Positions 8,465 through 21,023 of a DNA stretch of 64,000 nt are shown here, one piece after another. Location: the NCBI GenBank assembly GCA_033557465.1, contig CM066037.1, positions 513,910,686 through 513,974,685 of the forward strand. Direction: 5' to 3'. This stretch comes from Ichthyophis bannanicus (Eukaryota > Chordata > Amphibia > Gymnophiona > Ichthyophiidae). Position 1 is the first letter of the stretch, and each line of letters opens with the position of its first letter. The notes beneath the pieces are model-generated. The model was not told the origin of the DNA, ran no database searches, and saw only the letters and a list, made by a program, of their open reading frames with translations. Made by a program: the position numbers and the translations under genes.

Positions 8465-11030
8465 ATTTATTTAGCAACTATTTTTATACCACTGTATCTA
8501 CCAGTCACAGTGATTTACATGGAACAAAAAAACAAGTCATGTTACATCGAATATAGGAAACAATAGATAACTTAACTGGTGCAAAATAACTATTTACATA
8601 AGGCTGAACTGGTACTGCGGGAGATCCAACAGATGATGTACTGGGAGGATAGCTAAGAGTCTGTGACAAAGTGTTCCAAAAAGAGGGAGGTTTATAGCTT
8701 ATGCCGGAATTCATCTAGGTTTGTGAGGGCACAGATTTCTGAGGTGAGGGAGTTCCAAATGAATGGTGCATAATAGGAGAAGGCTCTGTTAGTGGTGGTG
8801 TTGTTGAAGAGGGTGACATAAGCTGGAATCGAGAGGAGGCTGTGACTGGTGGACCGTGTTGATCTCTTGTTGAGTGATTGTTGAAGAAGGGGGCAAAGGA
8901 TGTCTGCAGAGAGGTGGTGAATGGTCTTGAATAGGGTTAGTGTGACTTTATATTTAATTCTTATGTGGATAGGCAACCAGTATAGATGTTTCAGAGTGAG
9001 AGTGATGTGCTCTCGTGGGCCTGTGCCTGTGATTATTCTGACTACAGTGTTTTGGGCAAGCTGTAAGGAGAGTAAGGTAGCTTTGGGGAGTCCCTGGTAT
9101 ATTATGTTTGCATAGTTCCGGATGGGGGTGATGAGTGCTTGGCAAATGTTTCTGAATCATTAGGGTCCAGCAGTGGGCGCAGGTGTCAGAGTGTTCTCAT
9201 CCTGAAGTAGGTGGCTTTAGTAACCTATTTAATGTGGTGGTGGAAGCTCAGGTGCCGATCCAGGGTGATGCCCAAATATTTTATTTGTTTAACATGGAGG
9301 GTTAAATTGGCCAGATTGACAGAATTTGGAGGAGTGAAGGATGGGTGTTTGGTTATGAGGAGGACTTCTGTTTTGCTGGGGTTGATGTGCATGATGTGTT
9401 TGCTGAGCCATTGAATGGTTGCTTCTAGGCATCCACTGATCATGGAGTAGTCCGGGTTTGTAGTGGAGAATGCAGTGCAGATCAGTATATCATCTGTGTA
9501 CAGATGATCTTGTTGTGTTTTATGAGTTCGCATAGGGGCTGGGTGAAGACATTGAACAGAAGTGATGACAATGCAGAACCTTGAGGTAATCCCTGTAGTA
9601 GCTGGAAAGGTTTGGAGGTTTCAGTTCAGATTCTTACTTGTTTGGATCAGTTGGAAAGGTACGACTGGAACCACTGTAGTGCTGTATCTCAGATTCTGAT
9701 TGAGTGGAGACAGGAGCATAGTTGAGTATGGGTGATTGAATTAAAGGCTGCAGAGACATCGAGAAAGATGAGAATAAATCCTTGGGTGATTTTCTGTGTG
9801 CCCTTGATTGAGTTATCCAGAAGAGAGGTCAGAAGGGTTTTTTCTGTGGAATGGTCTGAATCCATGCTGGTGCATGTTGAGAAGGGCATGGGTGTCTATG
9901 AATTTTTGCAACTGAAGCTGCACTGCCTTTTCTATGATTTTGGTTAAGGAGGGGATGATCAATATGGGTCTATATGAGGCTGGGGCTGAGGGGTCGGCTG
10001 AGTGTTTTTTTTTTGTAGGGGTCTGATGGAGGCTTGCTTGAGATGAGTTGGCATATAGCTGAGTGTCAGAGATGCATGGACCAGGTGAAGAATGGTTGGT
10101 GTATTGTCATGTCTGGTCATCTTGATCCAAGAGAAGGGTCAGGGGTTGAGTGGTGAGGTGGTACAGTTGAGGTTTGCTATAATATCAATAATCTCCCTGG
10201 TGGACAAGTGCCTGAATGTTGACCAGGTTTTTTCATCTGGGGTGTTGGTGGGGTCAGTGGCAGGCAGGTGCTGAATTGTGGTAGCTGGTTGTCTGGATTG
10301 GAGGAATTGAACCATGGCATCAGGTGCTAAAGTGAGGTTAGATTTAGTACTTGTTGGAGCTTGAAGCAAGTTCATGGCTATATTGAAGAGCTCTTTGAGT
10401 CGGTTGAGGGAGACATTTAGCAGCTTGGAGTGATATTCTCTCTTTTTGCTAGTCTGCTTGTGCGCTTGCATAGGCTGAAAGGTTGGGTAGGGTTTTTTTT
10501 GTCATCTCCATCTGCACTAAACTGTCTAAAATTATTTTTTAGAGTTTTAAGTTGAGAGGTAAACCTTGGAGCTTGGTGTAGTCGCTTTATCCTGGTTGTA
10601 TTGTCTGGCATGATGGCGTATGAAGAGATGTTTGTGTTCCATTCAGAGATGAAGGTGTCAATACTGGTCGGGTTAACCTGAGGAGGAGGTGGGATCATGC
10701 TGGTGAAAGTGTCTTTATCAAAGGCCCTGAATCTCTGTGAGTTGGGGAGGGTGATTTGAGGGTGGTTGCTTTAGGTATGTGTGGAAGGTAGAAGGTGATT
10801 AGGTGATGGTCTGACCAGGGCATGGATATGATGTTGGTCATGTGGGAAAGGTCTCAGTGTGATCAGGTGGTTGGGGTAAAAGTAAGGTCAAGGGTTCCTC
10901 CTTTGCTGTGCACTGGTCCTGTGATTATCTGATTGAACTGTAATGCTTCAAGCACTTAGAGGAAGGGAGTGGTCTGGCTGATCAGTAAGGAAGGCGGGTT
11001 GAAGGCTCCCAGAATGGTTATACTGTGTAT
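8465..11030 (-). mobile_element. L2-like LINE (family B), 5'-truncated
   Basis: This minus-strand LINE runs from the endonuclease C-terminal half to the (TAAA)-type 3' tail at 8465. Landmarks, read leftward: 'ILGAFNPP' (decayed GDFN) near 11000, 'PWSDHHLITFYLP' near 10820, the linker 10139-10698, the RT, the C-terminal 'FIWNSLTSEIC...LDEFRHKLKTF' region near 8700-8790, and a 3' UTR with hairpin arms at 8489-8495 and 8507-8513. Two plus-strand copies of related families lie at 13.92-15.97 and 52.53-55.05 kb. Confidence 0.85.
9160..9960 (-). pseudogene. reverse transcriptase of L2-like LINE B
   Basis: The core RT is split over frames. 'GFILIFLDVSAAFNSITHTQL' at 9689-9889 is the first catalytic-Asp block. 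'HLYTDDILICTAF' at 9460-9533 is the YxDD box (YTDD), followed by 'WLSKHIMHINPSKTEVLLI' and 'IKYLGITLDRHLSFHHHIK' at 9225-9420. Frameshifts lie between the blocks, so the copy is dead. Both catalytic regions can still be read, so the decay is moderate. Confidence 0.85.
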
Positions 11031-11655
11031 TTTGTGATGCAAATGTCATTTTCACCACAAACCTAGCAGAAGTGAACTGCATTGTTCAATTAGGAGGCAT
11101 TTCTCGCTTTGGCTAAATGGAAAAAAACAAACACTGAGAAGACTGATCTAGAACCAAAATACTACTGACACATGTTCTTTAAAAAAAAGATATTGTGCAA
11201 TTTGTTCTGCAGAGTGATGTAATTAAGCTGAGTTAGTATTGTATCATCTATGACTTCTAGAAATAACATGATGCAATTCATATCTTGTATGATGCAAAAG
11301 CACCTTCAAATTGCATCATTCATTTATTGTTTTGCCTGAAAAGCAAGTACTGTCCAAAAACATAAATTTATCACAAATCCAGTCGAAGATGTGCATGTAT
11401 TTTAGTAATTTATGGCTTAGATTGAGATCCCTTCCCATTATAACTCGCATATCCTTAGCTATTCCGAAGTCAAGGTCGAATGTATTGACCCAGTAGTGTA
11501 AATTAAAACTAGAGCCAATAAACTACTTTAAGCATAGTTTTCGTTCTCAGCTATCTAGACTCAATAAAGTGTGCGGAATTTATTTTGGAAGCATTTTGGC
11601 TGTAGAATAATATAATCATATATGTGGCATTCACTGCAAAAGCCTTGATAGCTGT
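11031..11655. other. unassigned sequence
   Basis: No repeat family or coding motif recognised. Composition is A+T-rich with scattered TGATGCAA words at 11270-11310. Confidence 0.4.
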
Positions 11656-11880
11656 CACCTTATTTATTTATTTATTTTATTTATTTATCTTTCTTATATA
11701 CCGCACTCTTTAGGGATCAGTGCGGTTTACATCTAACAAAACTGAACAGTGCAGGAGCTCTGCACTGAACTTACAATAAAACATGGTTTTAACAGGGTAA
11801 CTGTATACAAGCAAATTAACTGTGCAGTGCAGGAGGTCTGAACTGCATTGAACTTACATTGAAACATGGGGATATGTTAC
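11656..11880 (-). mobile_element. L2-like 3' end with hairpin and (TTTA)n tail
   Basis: On the plus strand this starts with (TTTA)n (11662-11690), the complement of a (TAAA)n tail, followed by hairpin arms CCGCACT (11701-11707) and AGTGCGG (11719-11725), then TTTAC. Inside, an imperfect duplication of about 80 bp is visible around the words GAACTTACA and AAACATGG (11769-11790 and 11852-11872). It is only the last 0.2 kb of a LINE. Confidence 0.7.
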
Positions 11881-13590
11881 CTTACTGCTGATTGCTGTAT
11901 TAGTGAGTATTTAACTGTTCAGAGTTACTAAAGGAGTAGGGATACCTAAACTAATATAAAGGTCTTTAGGATTACTTGGTATATTTTATGCTACTATTTG
12001 GTACTTGTTCCCAATGAACTGCTAATAATTAATTACTTTCAGAAGAAAATGCATTGTGGTATCAAAATTCACTCTTCTACTCTTAATTGAGATAACTAAG
12101 TATAAATTCAGAGATGCATCTGGGATGGATGTGAAAACAATTAATTACATCTCTGCCCTCCTTAAGGACTCAAAGTCTACCCAAATCTAAGAGAAATTAA
12201 TTTTAAACATCTAAAGCAAGCTGAAAACTCTTTTTGTTTTTTCAAATCAAATAAAAAACAGAATTGTCTAAATAAACCCCCAGTATTTCTTCTAGTCCAA
12301 GCTTTAAGTCACCAATTTGCCAGAAAAGTAGTGCACACTTACCCACAGAGGCCCCCCATTATCACCCACTGCTACCAAAGATTGTAGGGTCTCTGAAGCG
12401 ACTAATAGTAAGAGGAATGTATTTCCCATTACAATTATAATAATCCAAATAGGCACCAAAGCTAATGAGGCCATTGTCCAAAACCTATCTGGCTACCCCC
12501 TCCCCCCTGCTGACTGGTGTTAAGGTTGTCACCATGACCACTCAGTGCAGGCTACCGCTGCCTTCTTGGAAACTTTATAAAGTAAGTTGGTTTCTGTGTT
12601 GGCCCATTTTAATGGTTGATAGAATAAAACAAATAAAGAATATAAGGTGATATCATTTATTGACCAGCTTTTGAAGTTAAAACCTTCTTTTTCAGTAACT
12701 TGCTGAGCAGAGGAAGATGTTTCACCTTTGAAAGTTAATAAAAAATATATATTAAGTTAGTCAAATAAAAATGTTATTGTCTTATATTCTTTGTTTTGTT
12801 TGTTTTATTTTATTAGCCACTAGCAGAGTGCATACCTCTGTGTTTTCATTGAGTGCAACCAGAAATCCGAAGAATAACTTTCTGTGGACCTCTAGCAATG
12901 TCAATCTAAGGCTTTGCTTTTGTGCTTAGCTGTTTAAAGCACTCTTACAAAATTACTTATTTTTATATGCTTCTAATTTGCAAATTTTCTCTACTATGTA
13001 ATTAGGGATTGGCATTTTTGAGCTTGTGCAAAAGATGTTTACTGCTCAAAATTGGGGCTGTAGTTGCAATAGATAAATGGGCTATGGTCCAATTCATTTT
13101 CACTTACCTGATATCATTAGAGCAGTGTCTCAGTAGCCCAACATGTTTCTGCCAATGATCTGTTGATGTTATCCATGAAAACTATTAAACCAGATGCAGA
13201 CACTTATGTTCTGTGCCCATCCACATTGACACCTCTGTGGTCTACCTTAACACCTCTGGTCTTTAATTTGTCTCATACAACTCACATTTTCAGACATGTT
13301 GGGACATTCTCTCTAACTGTTAATACCATATAAAGCAGATAGAACTAAATTAAAATCTGAGGAAGTGTTATCTCAGCAGGGAAAGTATATTTTAGAAGTA
13401 TATGACTGTGATATGCAATAGCAAACAAGGTCACAGTGATTCACTAATGTAATGTGGGAGCTCCTGTTTTAATCTTTGTTTTATAATGCACTATTTCAGC
13501 TATCCAAAGAGTTCTTTCTGGAAGTAATGCCTGTCTACTTACAGAAGACTTTAGTCACATGAGGCCTGATTTTATAAAAGGACACAATTG
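11881..13590. other. unassigned sequence, no gene seen
   Basis: No LINE, MITE or coding motif recognised in 1.7 kb. The short open frames, for example 12465-12650, look random. Confidence 0.45.
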
Positions 13591-13919
13591 TGAGAAGTCC
13601 AGCAAGGGGCCGACTTGAAGCTAATTTTAAAACAACATTGTAGGCACCCCAAAGCAGTGCTAGTAGGGCACAAATATCAATGAACACATTAGCATTTGCA
13701 CAGAAGTTGATGTAAATGTGTGCATATACTCTGAAAGTGGCATTTTAGAAAGGGCGACCAAGTGTAATCTGGGACATTCAGGGCACAACGTGCAGAAAAA
13801 CACCAGGGACATCTATGTTGCGGCCTGATTTTAGAAACACGTGCAGGGAGATGGGTGATTCCAGAAAATGTGCATGTATAAAGCATGGACATGGGAGGAT
13901 CTGGTAGACAGGCCAACGC
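13591..13919. repeat. MITE-like fragment
   Basis: GGCATTTTAGAAAGGGCGACC at 13739 resembles the terminal sequence of the inverted-repeat element at 34513-35674. Nearby 'CTGGGACATTC' and 'ACATCTATGTT' also recur at 34.5-34.8 kb. Only one terminus is clear, so this is a fragment or a heavily decayed copy. Confidence 0.45.
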
Positions 13920-15975
13920 TTGCAAGAAGGAATACCATACGAACCTAATCATGGACTCCCTGAATAAACCATGAATGCTGTTCAACATAGTACAAGCCTT
14001 AACGAAAGAAAAACCAGAGGAAAACATTCACCTAATCAATCCCCAAGTTATGGCGGAGTCAAAATTTAAATCCAAAAATAGTCGATGCAAACACATACCC
14101 ACCGATGGAGATCCTTCCACATTCCATCCATAGAAGGACTTGAAAGACATCATAACCAATGTCAATACTACAACCTCTCCCATTGATCCATGCTCAGTAT
14201 CCTGAATTAAGATGACAATGGAACAAATGGTCCCTACACTGCTTAACATAGTTAAACTCTCACTCACACAAGGCTTTATCCCACCCCTTCTCAAGAAAGC
14301 TGTAGTAAGACCAATACTAAAAAGCAACAAGCTAAATACCATGGACCCTAACTCATACTGACCCATCTCAAGCCTCCCATTTATGACAATAATGATTGAG
14401 AAAGTGGTCCAGCTCCAATTACAAGACCACCTAGACACCCATGCTCCACTTGACCCCCACCAACATGGCTTCAACCCTAAACACACTATTCACATCACTC
14501 CTGGACAACATAATAACCAGGCTAGACAATACTAAACAGGGCTTCCTAATGATATTCATTGATATCAAGACAGCCTTTGACTCAATAAACCATATCACCC
14601 TCACAAAACGCCTACAGGAAATTGGTCTACAGGAAACTACCCTTCAATGGTTTACCTCTTAGCTTACACAAAGAAAACTCCAGGTAAAGTCTGGATTACA
14701 TCACTCAAGGCTGATTAATCAATCTCAAGGAGTCCCGCAAGGCTTGGCACACTCTGCATTACTGTTTAAATATATACTTGTAACGTCTATGTTACATAAT
14801 AACTGAACACAAGGTCAACTACAGGATATATGCAGATGACATTATGGTATATACCCACATCAACATAAGCCAACCTGATAACTCAAGGATGACATCATGC
14901 ATCGAGGAGATGTCAAACTAGCTCCAGAAACAAAGCCTCTTAATAAACTACAGGAAATCAGAAGCACTCTTCATGATGAAGAGCTCCACATTCATCCCAC
15001 TGAATACACTACAAATATTCCACAATGACATAGCAGTAAAAACAGAAGTCAAGTACTTAGGGATATGTCTAGACTAGAACGTAAACTGCCAAACACATAT
15101 AAATAAAACAAAAGCAGTCTATCACAAATTAAGAATAATACAAAAACTCAAACCTCTACTGAACACCAATACCTTCCATATGGTCTGCCAAGATATGATA
15201 ATGCCCATTCTGGACTATTGTAATGTCAATTACCAAGTCCTACCGAAGCAGACCATCTATCCTTTTCAATTAGTGCAGAATATGGCTGCACGAATAACTG
15301 GTACGGCAAGAAGCAACCACATAACTCCAACCTTGAAACAACTTCACTGGCTAACCATAAATTACCAGGACCAAATACAAAGCATCTTTAAAATTATTCA
15401 TCAATTATTACCACTCATCCTTCAGACACTTCATCAGTAAAGTCCCAGAAAGCAGGGCTAAATGGAAATCCAACAAAAACCTATTGCTAATCCCCAAGGC
15501 CAAAACAAAAGCAAAACAAGCAAACTGTTGCAGAGCCTTTTCAATATATGCGCCAAAATTCTGGAACTCACTCCCCAAGAGCATAATTAATCGGTGACCT
15601 ATGGGACTTCAGGAAAACCATAAAAATGTTCTTTTTAGAACACTATGGGCCTGACCACTGACACCTCCTAGGCCATTCACCCACCTCAGTTAAAAACATA
15701 TGCACATAGTCACCCCTTTCTGGCTGTCCTAACCCCTCTCAGGCTTTCCTAGGTTGACTCCCATATCACATGTTCCATTCTCCATATATCCCTATGATAA
15801 TATAGTATGGACATGTTGATGTAAATTTACCATGTAAATCAAATAACATTGCTTGTTTATCTTGTTAACATCCCAGTTTATCTCCCTATGTAAGATTTGA
15901 TTTGTTCATTGTAAACTGCTTTGCATAAAGATAAGGCGGTATTGAAAACTTGCTACATAAATAAATATTCTAGAA
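13920..15975 (+). mobile_element. L2-like LINE (family B), decayed
   Basis: A plus-strand LINE with RT, C terminus, 3' UTR and a short ACATAAATAAAT tail (about 15953-15966). The RT starts near 14,280 with 'IPPLLKKAVVRPILKS'. The 3' UTR has hairpin arms ACTGCTTT (15915-15922) and AAGGCGGT (15933-15940), which pair with wobble. Many CpG-type changes and several frame changes indicate age. The left edge is uncertain by about 100 bp. Confidence 0.8.
14260..15440 (+). pseudogene. reverse transcriptase of L2-like LINE
   Basis: Blocks in order: 'GFLMIFIDIKTAFDSINH' (14540-14590) for the first catalytic Asp; 'QGVPQGLAHSALLF' near 14725-14770, where the usual GS is lost; 'YADDIMVYTHI' near 14830-14865, intact at the Asp pair; 'LINYRKSEALFMM' near 14940; 'VKYLGICLD' near 15050; and 'ILDYCNVNYQVL', 'RITGTARSNHITPTLKQLHWLTI' at 15200-15360. 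A stop follows 'QWFTS' (14662), and further stops lie between blocks, so no protein is made. Confidence 0.85.
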
Positions 15976-16740
15976 CCTGCATGTAAATGTGTCATGACAT
16001 CCATCTATAGGCTGGCCATTTAGGAAAGGGGGGTACGGTGGCAGTGGCAGTAAACAAAGAAGTCTTGATATTTACCTGCTATCCTTTCAAGGGGAGAAAA
16101 TGATTGAGGGACCGAGAGGGCATGCTCCTCATCCTTATTAGTGAAAGCTGGCACTTTTGAAATGTTGGTTAGTGCTGGAAGGCAGGTCTAAATATGGGCG
16201 TGTCCACTGATGGGTTTAAACGCACGGCACCTTTGTGAAACCCATGATGCACATGGAGCTTTCTAAGCCTACTTTGGAATGCTTCCATCACACCTCTGTG
16301 TAACATCGATGTTATCAAGGCAGACACATGTAAATCCCAGACATTGTAACATGGCTGTTAGATCATGAATGTGATTTGCATGTGTGAATGGGCACGTCCA
16401 TACATGCAAATCATAGATTTAGCTCAGACTGCCCAAATTATTACCTGGTTTTGGCACATCCAAGACGACGTATAAGCTCTTAGTATAAGGGCTGAATATC
16501 TGTTCCTATAAGTATAATTTATACAGATCTGTGACTCCACCCTTGTAATGCCCCACCTCTGGCCTCTCTGCTCTACATATAGTGTTATATAAGTAGGGGA
16601 ATATTAATATTCTGCTATACTTATAATGCTCCAAAACTAGGAAAGTCAAAACATAAACTTCTCCAAAAAAGACCCCCAACAAAACAGAATAAGCATATTT
16701 AAAAGGCAAATTCATATTTCGGAGGAACCAAAAAAGGGGA
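15976..16740. other. unassigned sequence
   Basis: No motif seen. A 'CCATTTAGGAAAGGGGGGTAC' word at 16017 resembles MITE ends elsewhere in the window, but no partner terminus is evident. Confidence 0.4.
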
Positions 16741-17102
16741 ATAAAAATTTGCTCTCTCACAACAGGCATCTCCTTTTAATCATTTTTTATTTAATTGCAT
16801 GTGCTCTAGTACTTATCTTAAAGAAGAGCTTAAGGACCAAAGATGGCAAGAGAATCTCTGCATATGACATGCCAAACATCCACGGCCCTGCATTTCTCCC
16901 GTCCCCTACCCTCCTTTCCACTTTATGGACCTCCTTTGTTCTCTATCTTCTCTCTGTCCCTCTCTGTCCTCTGACCTGTTGTTATTGGCGTTCTTTTCCA
17001 ACTTTATTTCTCAGTAGCCTTGCTTTTTTTGTATTGTACACCGCCCTGACGCTATGGCTTGGGCGGTCTATCAAGCCTTACGAATAAAGATAAAGATAAA
17101 GA
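16741..17102 (+). mobile_element. L2-like LINE 3' end
   Basis: A pyrimidine-rich stretch (16890-17030) is followed by hairpin arms CCGCCC (17041-17046) and GGGCGG (17061-17066), then TCTATCAAG and a (AATAAAGAT)-like tail to 17102. This is the usual order for L2-like 3' ends in the window. The short open frame at 16749-17087 has no RT motif and is probably chance. Confidence 0.6.
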
Positions 17103-17199
17103 TCAGGTTTTAAGAAGATTCCTAGGTCCAGCGAACAGCCAAAATGCGCTTCTAACGCATTACTACCCATTCACTATTTTAAAAACGACAGCGTCTGAC

Positions 17200-17607
17200 G
17201 TCTGAGCTGGCGAAGGGGAAATTATATGCAATTGATATATCCATCACTGCTCAAGCCATTGCAGCTTAGGTAAGCGATCTCCACCCTGAGTATTAAAACG
17301 GGACGTGATCAATGATCTGTCACAGAAGATGTTGGAACCACTGTTCATGTTGCAAACAATGTGCCACCATGGGGGCTGAAACAGTAGCAGTCCTCACGAG
17401 TGATGCATGTTCCTCCAAGTGAATTTTCATTTGGCGAGTGGTACGGCCAACATAAAATAAGTCACATGGACAAAAAATTAAATATACCATGAATATGGAA
17501 GAACAGGTTGTGTGCCAACGGGAGCACAAGATTAAATCTTGTTGTTCATGGCACCAACAATTACCTTGAAGGGTGGAAACACAATATCTCATGAGGACCC
17601 TGGCCAC
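17200..17607 (-). pseudogene. Penelope-like element C terminus, GIY-YIG nuclease
   Basis: Penelope-like elements (PLEs) fuse an RT to a GIY-YIG endonuclease that cuts the target. The minus-strand frame at 17320-17607 reads 'CHEQQDLILCSRWHTTCSS' (cysteine region), then 'FMVYLIFCPCDLFYVGRTTR' and 'MKIHLEEHASLV', matching the VYLI-CPC-YVGRT-R-EH core of PLE nucleases; the position usually Arg reads His. In another frame, 17200-17300 gives 'GGDRLLKLQWLEQWWIYQLH', the C-terminal block of the same proteins. The RT is not visible upstream, so the piece is 5'-truncated. The Tyr and Glu of the core remain. Confidence 0.75.
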
Positions 17608-17624
17608 TGTGCTTATGGCAATTG

Positions 17625-18470
17625 TCTAAATGCCTGATTCTGCACCCGTGGGAAGGTCTAGCTCCTGTGGATGCAGAATCGGGTACACATTCAGACCGTC
17701 CATATTTTGGACATCCAGATGTGCCCCGATTGGAATTGCTCTCCACGTGGTCAGTGGCTTAGGAAATTTAAAGCCAAACAGTTATATGCTTGGCACTCAC
17801 TGTTGACCACATAACTGAATATTGACTCCATAGGGCCTGATTCCATCATGAACGTGCCGGTCCTCTATGTGCCTGGTTGGAAATAGACGCATAGATGCAA
17901 TTCTGATCCCACGGGCACGTCTAGCCCTGTGGGATCAGAATCGCGACCAGGCCCGTATGTGCAAGCCAGGACCCTGATTCTGTGTGGCATGCAAGTGCAG
18001 GCCTTGCCCGGCTAGCTTAGTCAGGACTTTCCAAAGGAGCCGCGGCGCCTTAGCTTTAGGTTGCCATGGCACCTCAGCTCCATTGAAAAGCCACGATCAC
18101 TGGCCGCCGGGCTCCAAAGCTGCTTTCCCCACAGCCCAACCCCCGATCTGGCCTCCTAAGGCCAGGGTCGGGCTATGGGGAATGTCCTCTTCCCCCCTTG
18201 CCCTTACCGTGCCCCGGGTCCACCGTCCCCCACTGACTAGGGAATAAGTTCCCTGTTCAAGCCACTGGCCCCAGACATATAGAGCTGACAATGGAATCGG
18301 CCCTGTATGTCCAGGGGCTGATGACTGCCCACTGCCCATCCTAACATCACCCCCGATCTGCCCCTTTCCCACCCCCATCTACCTTCTCCATACAACACGC
18401 AGGGAAGGTAGATGGGATTGGGAATGGGCCCGAATAGCAGGGATGGACGTCCCAATGGGATAATGTATTT
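17625..18470. repeat. GC-rich interspersed repeat
   Basis: This shares several blocks with 32358-33007: GGAGCCGC.GCGCC, GTTGCCATGGCAC, CTTTCCCCACAGCCC and GGCCTCCTA in the same order. The phrase 'TGATTCTG(C/T)' with a nearby 'CAGAATC' recurs at 17627-17690 and 17890-17985, giving local inverted symmetry. I see no transposase. Because the relative at 32.36 kb has short terminal inverted repeats and TTA flanks, this is probably a non-autonomous DNA element, but its own termini are not clear. Open frames here (17984-18247, 18097-18455) are by-products of GC content. Confidence 0.55.
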
Positions 18471-18479
18471 TATTCACAC

Positions 18480-19485
18480 TATTTAAACAGATTAGCTGCC
18501 TTTGATATGATTTTATAGCAATGGCAGGAAAGCATCAGGCTATTTATTTTAGGCTCTTCAAATCTTTTTTTTTCCTCCAGGATATAACCCCCTGCCTATG
18601 TGTACCCTTAACAGCAGCTGCCCCCGCTGCTTGGTAGATAGTCACAACCATCTTTGAGAAATACCGTCTTTCAGTCTCTAACCCTAGAAAACTTCTTAGT
18701 GGGTTCTTTGAATGGGACCAGCTTACCTAAGAAGTCTTGTAACTTAAACTCCACTCACTCCTACTCCCTTCTCAAAACTGAGTCCAAGCCAGAATGAGTG
18801 TTCTGAACCAAAAAGGTTTACTTAACTTTAGCGTCACTGACTGACAATAGCAAAAGAGTTAACAGCAGAACTATAACTATCAACAAATTACACTGTTCTC
18901 CTCTTCTTCAGAACTATATTGCAACAGTTTAACTCCTTCCTCTCTTCACACAGCCAGCAAAGCAGTTCATCTTATTTAATTCTTATCTATGTGGTGCGGG
19001 AAGTTGTTCTGGGCAGCGTCTTTTCCTTGGTTTCTCAAGAGGCAGATCCCTAAAACTGCTCTGTCGATGCTCCTGGCACTTGGGTCACTGAGCTGATGGA
19101 TGTTCCTATAGTGCACTTCCTCTTTTCTCCCCTCAATGGCTGAACCCTGTCTCTCTTCCACAAGCAGGGCTGCTCTCCTTCTGAATTACTTGCGGGTTCT
19201 GGATAATTAGGCAAATCCACAAAAGAATTCAGTTGTGGCCTGAGTCAAACCCCTCTGCTCTCACCTACTTGCAGTTTCCGACCCTATGGGCCCTCCAGAT
19301 AATCTGAGTACTAGGGGATAAGGACAGTCCACTGCCCTCCTGGGACAGTGCCCCTTACTTCCTCATGGTGCAGTGGCTGGCTGCCAAAGACAGTCTGACG
19401 CAAATGGAGTAGAGGTAACTTCTCTCTTCTGGAAAATGTTAGCTCACAGTAAGGTTACATTGCATTAAACTAGTAGGGACATTTA
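18480..19485. other. unassigned sequence, possible LTR-like
   Basis: Pyrimidine-rich, without a LINE or MITE motif. The style resembles retrotransposon LTRs, but I find no paired copy, primer-binding site or polypurine tract, so this stays unassigned. Confidence 0.3.
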
Positions 19486-19720
19486 TTTAAATTTATTTAT
19501 TTAAAGTCTCTTTTATACCGCGCTATTCAGCATCAGCGCGGTTTACAATAAACAGTGAACATACACATTTCCAATAGTACTTTGTGTTTACATATGAACA
19601 GGATTGGATGTCCCTGTTGTGTAAGTATCAAAGGGGTCTCCACTAGAATATAAGATAGAGGCCAAATCTTTATGGAAATTCTTCTGTATGTAATACTGAC
19701 ACAAGATCTGAATGACATAA
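19486..19720 (-). mobile_element. L2-like 3' end with hairpin
   Basis: TTTATTTATTTA is followed by hairpin arms CCGCGCT (19518-19524) and AGCGCGG (19535-19541), then TTTACAATAAAC, as in other minus-strand L2-like ends. Only about 0.2 kb remains. Confidence 0.7.
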
Positions 19721-21020
19721 TTTATTTGGGAAATTCAATCTCTTTCTCGCTTCTCTACCCCACCTTTCTCCAAAATGATTCAAATCAGTTTTTAGAAAAA
19801 AAAATCTAGCATAGTATTAAATTTAAATTGATTAAAAAATAAAGAAATGAATAAAAATTAAAAATCAACACAGACAATAATACTGCATTGCCCACAAATT
19901 AAACCCATCTCTTATTATGCATGCTTAAACCCCTGGCATTATGATTTTGAAATTACTGAATGTATTTCCACACTAATAAATGTTGCATTAGATCTAACAA
20001 TGGCAGAAGAGATAATATAGTATAGCATGTAAAATACATATTCCCACAGAGACATTCCTTCCTTGCTTTTAAATCAAGAAGATATTTCCATCAAGTTGGT
20101 ATACATGAGCCCATGAGCCCACTGTACTAACTAATGCATTAATGTGTATCATGAGCGCTTTATCATGCACTGTTTACATTTTACAAAGACTAGTACAAAA
20201 TCTATACAAAATAGATAAAGAGATGCATAAATTATCAACACAGCTCATTATCTAAGAAACTAAAGTTCAATCATATTATGACATGCTAATGGTACCATTG
20301 ACCCATTAACATGAAACACTTAACTACACCTTTGAGACGTCTATTGATTTGCATGGCATTAACATGAGTCGTTCACAAGAAATGTGCGCATGGGAAGTCA
20401 ATGTACCAAAGTGACAGAACGTGGCCCATTAATGTGCATTAATGAGATAATTAAAGTTTGTTAAAGGCCCATGTTCTTGTACTTTACTGATTTCTTCATT
20501 TTTAATGTGTATTCCTGTGTGAGGGATAATCATTAACGATACTTCATAGTAACCTGATTCAAACAACTCTTATTACTCTAAAGGACATATTGGTTAACTT
20601 GTACCAATGTTATAAGTGTTCTGAGCCAAAATTAAGGTATGCTAAGTACAAAAACTCAGCATTCCCACCACTTTGGGGAAGGCAGCTGTGCAGTTAACAA
20701 AGAGCAATGATTGTCACTGTGCATTAATAGCATGACTGCTGGCGTGGAAGATACTTTCAGAGGTGTAGCCAATTAAACCATTTTATCTACACGATTAGCA
20801 GTTAATGCATGGAAACAACCTCCATATTAACTGCAAGACTCACTCTGTAGCCTTCCTGTCCATACCAAGCCTCTACTAGAAATGCCAATATCAGACATTT
20901 CATACAACAGTTAATGCATTAACTGTTGACGTGGCATCACATTGCCAGTGTAAATTAAAAGCGGTAACTCATCTCAGTAACTCGGCTCTAAATAATCAGT
21001 AACAAGAAAAAGGAAAACAT
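19721..21020. repeat. A+T-rich MITE-like sequence
   Basis: Words built on ATTAATG and TTAATGCATTAA recur at about 20128-20145, 20428-20450, 20725, 20805 and 20905-20925. The last is a palindrome, ACAGTTAATGCATTAACTGT. This suggests one or more palindromic non-autonomous DNA elements, but I cannot fix their ends. There is no coding motif. Confidence 0.4.
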
Positions 21021-21023
21021 GAT

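Noticed and set aside
17984..18455. GC-rich frames and a possible CpG island promoter
   Set aside because: The segment is a repeat shared with 32.4 kb and no gene follows it.
18480..19485. Possible LTR of an endogenous retrovirus or Gypsy element
   Set aside because: No second LTR, primer-binding site, polypurine tract or pol residues seen anywhere nearby.
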